Of a DNA stretch of 64,000 nt, positions 58,236 to 64,000 are shown piece after piece. This DNA is from Nocardioides sp. YIM 152315 (GTDB lineage: Bacteria; Actinomycetota; Actinomycetes; Propionibacteriales; Nocardioidaceae). Below the pieces are notes generated by a model, which saw only the letters and a list, made by a program, of their open reading frames with translations, was not told where the DNA came from and did not search any database. Both the position numbers and the translations under genes were made by a program. The first letter of the stretch is position 1, and every line of letters starts with the position of its first letter. Where the stretch lies: NCBI RefSeq assembly GCF_029210375.1, contig NZ_JARGER010000033.1, positions 1-64,000 of the forward strand, in the 5' to 3' direction.

Positions 58236-58271
58236 GTGCGGGAACACCCGGTGCACCGGGTATTCCCGCAC
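58236..58271. terminator. Bidirectional hairpin between convergent genes
   Basis: Two 18-base arms, GTGCGGGAACACCCGGTG and CACCGGGTATTCCCGCAC, pair with a single mismatch and essentially no loop. Located between the convergent PAP2 and acyl-CoA synthetase genes. There is no U-tract on either strand, as is common for actinobacterial hairpin terminators. Confidence 0.75.
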
Positions 58272-58282
58272 CGGCACCGCCG

Positions 58283-59809
58283 CTACCCGACGTACTCCGC
58301 CTTCAGCCTCCCCTTGACCATCTTCCCGGTGGGCGTGCGGGGCAGCTCGTCGCGGAAGTGGAACTCCCGCGGCACCTTGAAGTGCGCGATGTGGTCGCGG
58401 GCGTAGGCAGTGAGCTCCCCCGCCAGCTCGTCGCCCGGGACCACGCCCGGTGCGGGCTGCACGAACGCCACGACCCGTTCGCCCATCTCCTCGTCGGGCA
58501 CCCCGATCACGGCGATGTCGGTCACGGCCGGGTGCAGGCTGAAGAGGTCCTCGATCTCCTGCGGGTAGATGTTCACGCCGCCGGAGATGATCATGAACGC
58601 CTTGCGGTCGGTGAGGAAGAGGTAGCCGTCGTCGTCGAGGTAGCCGAGGTCGCCGACGGTCGTCCAGCTGTCGTGCTCGGGGTGCTGGGTGCTGCGGGTC
58701 CGCTCCTCGTCGTTGTGGTAGCTGAAGCTCCGCTCCTCGCGCTCGAAGTAGACCGTGCCGACGTCGCCGGGCCCGAGCACGCTGCCGTCCTCGCCGCAGA
58801 TCCGGATGACGCCCATCAGCGCGGTGCCGACCGAGCCCGGCTTGCGCAGCCAGGCCTGGGAGTCGATGAACGTGGCGCCGTTGGCCTCGGTCGACGCGTA
58901 GTACTCGTGGACGATCGGTCCGAACCAGTCGATCATCGCGCGCTTCACCTCGACCGGGCACGGCGCGGCGGCGTGGATGACCGACCGCAGCGAGCTCACG
59001 TCGTACGACGCGCGCACGTCGTCGGGGAGCTTGAGCATCCGCACGAACATGGTCGGCACCATCTGCGTGTGGGTGACCCGGTGGTGGTCGATCGCTCGCA
59101 GCGCGCCCTCGGCGTCGAACTTCTCCATCATCACCAGCGTCCCGCCGAGCGCGTGGATCACCCCGCCGAACCGCAGCGGGGCCGCATGGTAGACCGGCGC
59201 CGGCGACAGGTAGACCGTGTCCTCGTCGAAGCCATAGAGGGCGCCGAACACCGTCGGGTAGATGTAGCCCGGCTCGTCGACCGCGATCTGCGGCAGCGGT
59301 GGCTTGATCCCCTTCGGCCGCCCGGTCGTTCCGGAGGAGTAGAGCAGGTCGTCGCCGTGCGGCTGCGCCGCCAGCGGCTCGGGCGAGGCGGCCGCCAGCG
59401 CGTCCTCGTACGACGCGTAGCCGTCGAGCGCGCCGCCGTAGACGAGCCGTGCCGCCACGTCGACGTCGAGCCCGGCCACGACGTCGGCCTTGGCCGCGGA
59501 GACCACGAGGGCGCGGGCGCCGCAGTCACGGATGATGTAGCCGGCCTCCTCGGCGGACAGGTTGTGGTTGACCGCGGTGACGTAGAGGCCCGACCGGAGC
59601 GCGGCCCAGTAGACCTCGTAGGTCTCGGGCGTGTTGTCCGAGAGCAGCGCCACGACGTCGCCCACGGCCAGGCCGGCGGTGTCGTGGAGGTGGCGCGACA
59701 GCCGGATGCTGCGCTCGTCGAGCTGTGCGTAGGTCAGTGTGCGACCGGACCCCGCCATCACGAGCGCGGCCTTGTCGGGTGTCCGTGCTGCCCAGGTCCC
59801 GGGGTACAT
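58283..59809 (-). CDS. Acyl-CoA synthetase (AMP-binding, FadD-like)
   Basis: A 508-residue ANL-superfamily ligase. The P-loop is YSSGTTGRPKG (157-167), A5-type motif HEYYASTEANG, hinge GDLGYLDDDGYLFLTDR, and the catalytic Lys in TPTGKMVKGRL near the C-terminus. It activates a carboxylic acid to acyl-AMP and then acyl-CoA. Substrate not determined; FadD4-like lipid/steroid side-chain ligases are similar in layout. Start ATG 59809. Confidence 0.9.
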   Translation of the reverse strand: MYPGTWAARTPDKAALVMAGSGRTLTYAQLDERSIRLSRHLHDTAGLAVGDVVALLSDNTPETYEVYWAALRSGLYVTAVNHNLSAEEAGYIIRDCGARALVVSAAKADVVAGLDVDVAARLVYGGALDGYASYEDALAAASPEPLAAQPHGDDLLYSSGTTGRPKGIKPPLPQIAVDEPGYIYPTVFGALYGFDEDTVYLSPAPVYHAAPLRFGGVIHALGGTLVMMEKFDAEGALRAIDHHRVTHTQMVPTMFVRMLKLPDDVRASYDVSSLRSVIHAAAPCPVEVKRAMIDWFGPIVHEYYASTEANGATFIDSQAWLRKPGSVGTALMGVIRICGEDGSVLGPGDVGTVYFEREERSFSYHNDEERTRSTQHPEHDSWTTVGDLGYLDDDGYLFLTDRKAFMIISGGVNIYPQEIEDLFSLHPAVTDIAVIGVPDEEMGERVVAFVQPAPGVVPGDELAGELTAYARDHIAHFKVPREFHFRDELPRTPTGKMVKGRLKAEYVG

Positions 59810-59941
59810 GGCCGCACCGTACTCCCGCTCAACCACGGGGCAAATAGCGACACAGCACGTCGGCAAGTCGTGTCAGATTCCGGTTGCGGCGTTCGTCGTA
59901 CGGGTGTCCGATGAGTTGTCCTGCGACGGCGGGTCGGACTA

Positions 59942-59953
59942 GGGGAATTCCCC
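59942..59953. promoter_or_regulatory. 12-bp perfect palindrome upstream of the MMPL gene
   Basis: GGGGAATTCCCC lies 37 bp before ATG 59991, in the divergent region shared with the acyl-CoA synthetase gene. Possible operator; equally it may be chance. Confidence 0.35.
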
Positions 59954-59990
59954 GATGCCGACTGTCCCCACCCCCTGAGAGGGTCTCTCC

Positions 59991-62144
59991 ATGCACCGTC
60001 AGATCGCCGGCAGCCTCACCGGCCGCGTCACCAAGTGGATCGTGCTCGTCGCCGTGCTCGTGGTCGCCGGGATCATGGGCTCGTTCGCGGGCAAGCTCAC
60101 CGACGTCCAGGAGAACGACGCGGAGTCCTGGCTGCCCGCCAGCGCCGAGTCGACCAAGGCGATGGACGAGCTCGAGTCGTTCGTCGATCCCTACGACGTC
60201 GGCACCACGATCGTCTACTACAAGGCGTCCGGCCTCACCGACGACGACCTCGCCGCGATCGAGGAGCAGGCCGCCGAGCTCGACGAGATCGACGGCGTGA
60301 CCGACGTCGTCAGCCCGCAGCGCGCCACCGCGGCCGGGGTGCCGGCGCCGTTCGTCTCCGACGACGGCCAGATCGCGAAGATGGAGTTCACGGTCAACTA
60401 CGGCGACGCGCTCTGGGAGGAGCTGCCCGGCGTCGCCGACGACATCCGGGACCTCACCGCCATCGACGGCGTCGAGGTCTACCTGGCCGGCGCCGGCGGC
60501 ACGACCGCGGACCAGTCGAGCGTGTTCTCCGGCTTCGACGGCAAGCTGCTGATGATCACCCTGGCGGCGGTCATCCTCATCCTGCTCGTGAGCTACCGCA
60601 GCCCCATCCTCTGGGCGCTGCCGATCTTCAGCGCGGTCGTCGGCCTCGGCATCACCATGGGCCTGCTCTACCTGCTCGCGAAGCACACGCCGCTGACGAT
60701 CAACGGCCAGACGCAGTTCATCCTCACCGTGCTCGTGATCGGCGCCGGCACCGACTACGCGCTGCTGCTCATCGCCCGCTACCGCGAGGAGCTGCGCCGT
60801 CACGAGGACCGACACGAGGCGATGGCCTTCGCGCTCCACCGTGCGGCGCCGGCGATCCTGGCGAGCGCCTCGACCGTGGTGATCGGCCTGCTGTGCCTGA
60901 TGTTCGCCGAGCTCAACTCCACCGCGGGCCTGGGCCCGGCCAACGCCATCGGCGTCGCGGTCACCTACGTCGTGATGGTGACGCTGCTGCCCGCCCTGCT
61001 CGTGATCTGCGGGCGCTGGGTCTTCTGGCCGTTCATCCCGCGCTTCGGCAGCGTCGAGCCCACCAACTCGGGCTTCTGGGCTCGGGTCGGCAACCGGATC
61101 TCGGTGCGGCCCCGCGCCGTCTGGCTGGTCACGAGCGGGGCGCTGGTAGCGCTCGCGTTCGGCTCGCTGCTGCTGGACACCTCGGGCATCCCGAGCGACG
61201 AGCAGTACACCAAGGAGGTCGACTCGGTCGTCGGTCAGGAGCTGCTCGTCGAGCACGGGCTGGTCGACGCCAGCACACCGATCCAGGTCGTCGCCAACGC
61301 CGACGAGGCGGACGCCGTCATCGAGTCGATGCAGGACATCGACGGCATCGAGGTGGCTCCCGAACCCCTCGTCGAGGGCGACACGGCGCTGATCGTCGCC
61401 AACCTCGACTCCGACCCCCTCTCCGACGGAGCCGTCCAGGCGGTGCGCGACGCCCGCGACGCCGTGCACCAGGTCGAGGGGGCCGACGCGCTGGTGACGG
61501 GCTGGACCGCGGTCACGATCGACATCGAGGAGGCCTCGGCACGCGACAACAAGGTGATCATCCCGATCATGCTGGCCGCGGTGCTGCTGATCCTGATCGG
61601 CCTGCTCCGCGCCCTGCTGTCCCCGATCCTGCTGATCGGCACCGTGATCCTGTCCTTCGCCGCCGCCCTGGGCATCTCCGGCCTGATCTTCAGCCTCGTC
61701 TACGACCGGCCGCACACGGATCCGGGGTTCCCGCTGTACGCGTTCGTGTTCCTGGTCGCGCTCGGCATCGACTACAACATCTTCCTGATGACCCGGGTCC
61801 GGGAGGAGACGGCGGCACACGGGACCCGGCGAGGCTCGCTGATCGCACTCTCCTCGACCGGAGGGGTGATCACCGCGGCGGGACTCGTGCTGGCGGCCAC
61901 GTTCGGCGCCCTGGCCACGATGCCGCTCACCTTCACGCTGCAGATCGGCACGACGATCGCGCTCGGGGTGCTGCTCGACACGATGATCGTCCGGTCCGTG
62001 CTGGTGACCGCGATCAACCTCGACCTGGGCGGTCGGATCTGGTGGCCGAGTGCGCTCGACCGCAAGCCGCCGGTCGCGCCGACCTACACCGCCGAGCAGG
62101 ACGAGCAGGGCGAGCCGGACGAGCCGGAGGTGGTCCGCGTCTGA
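59991..62144 (+). CDS. MMPL-family RND transporter
   Basis: A 717-residue protein with 11-12 transmembrane segments in two halves, each with a large extracytoplasmic domain (about 40-175 and 385-515). The proton-relay motifs are GTDYALLLIARYREEL in half one and GIDYNIFLMTRVREE in half two. The C-terminal tail is acidic. It exports a lipid or drug by proton antiport. GAGAGGG lies 7 nt upstream of the ATG. The convergent regulator gene begins beyond its 3' end and may control it. Confidence 0.9.
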   Translation: MHRQIAGSLTGRVTKWIVLVAVLVVAGIMGSFAGKLTDVQENDAESWLPASAESTKAMDELESFVDPYDVGTTIVYYKASGLTDDDLAAIEEQAAELDEIDGVTDVVSPQRATAAGVPAPFVSDDGQIAKMEFTVNYGDALWEELPGVADDIRDLTAIDGVEVYLAGAGGTTADQSSVFSGFDGKLLMITLAAVILILLVSYRSPILWALPIFSAVVGLGITMGLLYLLAKHTPLTINGQTQFILTVLVIGAGTDYALLLIARYREELRRHEDRHEAMAFALHRAAPAILASASTVVIGLLCLMFAELNSTAGLGPANAIGVAVTYVVMVTLLPALLVICGRWVFWPFIPRFGSVEPTNSGFWARVGNRISVRPRAVWLVTSGALVALAFGSLLLDTSGIPSDEQYTKEVDSVVGQELLVEHGLVDASTPIQVVANADEADAVIESMQDIDGIEVAPEPLVEGDTALIVANLDSDPLSDGAVQAVRDARDAVHQVEGADALVTGWTAVTIDIEEASARDNKVIIPIMLAAVLLILIGLLRALLSPILLIGTVILSFAAALGISGLIFSLVYDRPHTDPGFPLYAFVFLVALGIDYNIFLMTRVREETAAHGTRRGSLIALSSTGGVITAAGLVLAATFGALATMPLTFTLQIGTTIALGVLLDTMIVRSVLVTAINLDLGGRIWWPSALDRKPPVAPTYTAEQDEQGEPDEPEVVRV

Positions 62145-62150
62145 CGTCGG

Positions 62151-63131
62151 TCAGGACCGGCGGGCGGTGCCCCACGCGACGCCGAGCTCGAGCATCGACC
62201 CGGCGCCGAAGTGGTCCATCGCCTCGGAGATCCGTCTCCGGCCGGTCCGCTCGGAGATGCCGAGCGCGCGCGACGCGGCCTCGAGGGTGGCGCCGCCGTT
62301 CATCAGGCTGAGCAGCGGGTCCCAGGTCGCGGTCTCGCTGCGCGCCGGCACCGCCCGCTCCCACATCCGCTCGAAGAGCCAGCTCGCCATGCCGGCGACC
62401 GCGCGGCTGCGCACCGCGATCACCGACGTCGGCCACCGCTCCCCCCAGACCAGCGGCAGGGCCACGGTCGCGTCGTCGGTGATCCAGAACCAGCCGGGCG
62501 GCTCGGCCATCAGCCTGATCTGCACGCCGCCCTCGAGCTCCTCGGTGAGCCGCTGCTGGGCGAGTGGGTGGACGGCGTCGGCGAGCCGGGCGATGACCCG
62601 TGCGCTGCGTCCCTCGCCCTGGCTGGCCTCGTGCCAGAACCGCTGCATCGCGGGGTCCGCGACGTAGAGCCGGGAGGCGTCGGGCAGCACGACGTCGGTG
62701 CGGCGGGCGGGCTCACGTGCCTGCCGCACGTGCCAGAGGTCGACGACGGCCTCGGGGCCGTGGAAGACCTCGATGTCGAGCAGCTGGTGCTCGCTGGCCC
62801 CGACGTCCCACTCCCGCGCGAGCGTGGGCAGCTGTCCCACCACCTCGGCCAGGTCGGCGAGCCGGCGCAGCATCTCCGCCCCGAGGTCACCGGCGCGGCG
62901 GCGTACGACGTCGGCGACGACCTCCTCGGGGGCCGTGTAGCTGATCTGGTCGCCGCGCAGGACGACGAAGCCGTCGGCATCGAGCCGTTCGAGGTCGCGA
63001 CGCACCTCTGTCTCGTCACGCACGGCGAGCGCCGCCAGGTCCGAGACGGTGCCGGCACGTGAGCGCAGGCCCGCGCCGAGCAGCTCGAGGGAGGTGAGCT
63101 CGGACGAGCGGGAAGCGGGCTCCGAGGACAC
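62151..63131 (-). CDS. TrmB/LuxR-like transcriptional regulator
   Basis: About 326 residues. N-terminal TrmB-type winged HTH (SDLAALAVRDETEVRRDLER then LDADGFVVLRGD), a long sensor region, and a C-terminal LuxR/helix-turn-helix domain (TLEAASRALGISERTGRRRI). This layout is common for actinobacterial orphan regulators. GTG 63131 is the most likely start. An imperfect 61-bp inverted repeat at 63182-63242 upstream is a candidate autoregulatory site. Confidence 0.8.
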   Translation of the reverse strand: MSSEPASRSSELTSLELLGAGLRSRAGTVSDLAALAVRDETEVRRDLERLDADGFVVLRGDQISYTAPEEVVADVVRRRAGDLGAEMLRRLADLAEVVGQLPTLAREWDVGASEHQLLDIEVFHGPEAVVDLWHVRQAREPARRTDVVLPDASRLYVADPAMQRFWHEASQGEGRSARVIARLADAVHPLAQQRLTEELEGGVQIRLMAEPPGWFWITDDATVALPLVWGERWPTSVIAVRSRAVAGMASWLFERMWERAVPARSETATWDPLLSLMNGGATLEAASRALGISERTGRRRISEAMDHFGAGSMLELGVAWGTARRS

Positions 63132-63181
63132 CGGGTGATGATCGCACGCCTCAGCGAACCAGCGCGGAAGGGCCTCGGCAC

Positions 63182-63242
63182 GTCCGGTCCCGGCCATGGC
63201 AGGAACCGGACAGTCCGATTGCTGCCATGGCCTGATTCGGAC
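63182..63242. promoter_or_regulatory. 61-bp imperfect inverted repeat between the regulator and the FN3 gene
   Basis: Arms 63182-63202 and 63222-63242 match at 17 of 21 positions with a perfect 11-bp inner block (GGCCATGGCAG/CTGCCATGGCC). The 19-nt centre holds a small CGGA-cag-TCCG dyad. Likely an operator for the divergent pair, or a structured repeat. Confidence 0.65.
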
Positions 63243-63316
63243 ACACATGCGCGTCCCCGGTGCCGACAAGATCCGTCGAACGCACCCCAATTCTGGGTAC
63301 AGACGGAGGGAACACC

Positions 63317-64000
63317 ATGAACGCATCTCGGGCTCGGAGACTCCGAGCCGGACGATTCACCGCCGGCCTGGCCGCCGCGGCGCTCGGCGCCGGCAGCATC
63401 GCCGGCCTGGCCGCCCCGGCGCAGGCCGTGCCGGGGCCGCTCCCCGCACCGGCGAACCTGTCGGCCACGCCGGACCAGTGGGATCCCACGGCCGTCGACG
63501 TCTCCTGGGAGGACGGGAAGTACGCCTGGGAGATCGATGAGCCGGTCTGGTACGAGTTGCGGGTCCGGGACGACGAGAACGAGGTCGTCGCCACCGACAC
63601 GACCGGCGCCCAGAACGCCGTGGTGGACGGCCTGGAGGCGGGCGAGACGTACACCGTCGAGGTCGCGAGCATCGACGACGACGGGACGCCCACCAGCGCC
63701 TGGGCCACGGATGAGGTCACGACGCTTGCCGGCTACGTCGGCGCACCGTCGGCGATCGCGATCCAGGGCAGCCTGACGGTGGGCAGCACGCTCAGTGTCG
63801 TCGAGTCCGGCGCGTGGGAGGACGGTGCGGACGTCACCTACGAGTGGTTCGGCACGCTGCCGGATGCGCAGTCGAGCGGTCCGGTGATCGCCACCGGCAG
63901 GACCCTGCCGCTGACCGTGGCCCACCTCGACATGGCCATCTACGTCGTGGCCACCGGGACCAAGGAGGGCGTCGCGACCGTGGGCGTCGCGTCCGCTCCC
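63317..64000 (+). CDS. Secreted FN3/Ig-like repeat protein, N-terminal part (runs off window)
   Basis: 228 codons are open to the window edge. Signal peptide with RRLRAGRFTAGLAAAALGAG and cleavage after AQA (about residue 40). A fibronectin-III domain follows (about 45-135, PANLSATPDQWDPTAVDVSW; GLEAGETYTVEVASID), then the start of an actinobacterial Ig-like repeat (GSLTVGSTLSVVESGAW, TYEWF). GGAGGG lies 6 nt upstream of ATG 63317. Probably a long surface or secreted protein; the catalytic part, if any, is beyond the edge. Confidence 0.85.
   Translation, partial: MNASRARRLRAGRFTAGLAAAALGAGSIAGLAAPAQAVPGPLPAPANLSATPDQWDPTAVDVSWEDGKYAWEIDEPVWYELRVRDDENEVVATDTTGAQNAVVDGLEAGETYTVEVASIDDDGTPTSAWATDEVTTLAGYVGAPSAIAIQGSLTVGSTLSVVESGAWEDGADVTYEWFGTLPDAQSSGPVIATGRTLPLTVAHLDMAIYVVATGTKEGVATVGVASAP

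Overview
The window is high-GC actinobacterial DNA, most like Nocardioides or a related Nocardioidaceae. The evidence is the GTG/TTG starts, an F420-type oxidoreductase, mycothiol (mshB), a seven-iron ferredoxin, DUF3117, DUF5999 and DUF2505 proteins, and a sigE-rseA-htrA locus. It is chromosomal: no integrase, transposase, phage module, rRNA, tRNA or CRISPR array was seen. From memory of the M. tuberculosis map, the order mshB - small membrane protein - ferredoxin - dapC - dapD - dapE - LOG protein - DUF3117 - O-methyltransferase - sigE - rseA - htrA (52.5 kb back to 23.8 kb) parallels Rv1170 to Rv1223, with many accessory genes inserted.

Layout. 0-7.5 kb: end of an HNH nuclease, SRPBCC protein, MatC-like permease with a P-loop kinase, TauE/SafE exporter, and a four-gene amidase-ABC transporter-SDR operon joined by ATGA overlaps. 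7.5-16 kb: amino-acid catabolism (1625-residue NAD-glutamate dehydrogenase, tryptophan 2,3-dioxygenase, P5C dehydrogenase) and a coiled-coil repeat protein. 16-23 kb: WS/DGAT acyltransferase, lipoprotein plus membrane protein, and a CpaB/CpaE-like pair. 23-28.9 kb: an autoregulated DUF2975/XRE operon, the sigE stress locus, a methyltransferase, an M17 aminopeptidase and DUF3117. 29-36.7 kb: PaaX regulator, enoyl-CoA hydratase, secreted RTX-like and M14 peptidase genes, a dapE-LOG-DivIVA operon, and an oxidoreductase with a KstR-type site. 36.7-49.5 kb: ileS behind a T-box, twin DinB proteins, an IdeR-boxed siderophore-binding lipoprotein, dapD, dapC-fdxA, and an archaeal-type aspS that also has a T-box. 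49.5-64 kb: VanW protein, mshB, NUDIX, thioesterase, a DUF202-glycosyltransferase-PAP2 operon, acyl-CoA synthetase, MMPL transporter with a nearby regulator, and the start of a secreted FN3/Ig-like protein.

The most unusual features are non-coding. (1) Two translational T-box riboswitches. The aspS one has an Asp-type specifier (GAC), a UGGC bulge matching a G73 discriminator, and mutually exclusive antisequestrator and sequestrator helices. (2) A family of about 160-bp structured repeats (four copies, 44.8-55.5 kb) with related cores but locus-specific, mutually complementary ends. (3) A 37-bp palindromic repeat family that has entered coding sequence, supplying part of AspRS, part of an acetyltransferase and the start codon of dapC. 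Several genes also appear to be leaderless, with a TANNNT box 6-8 nt before the start codon.
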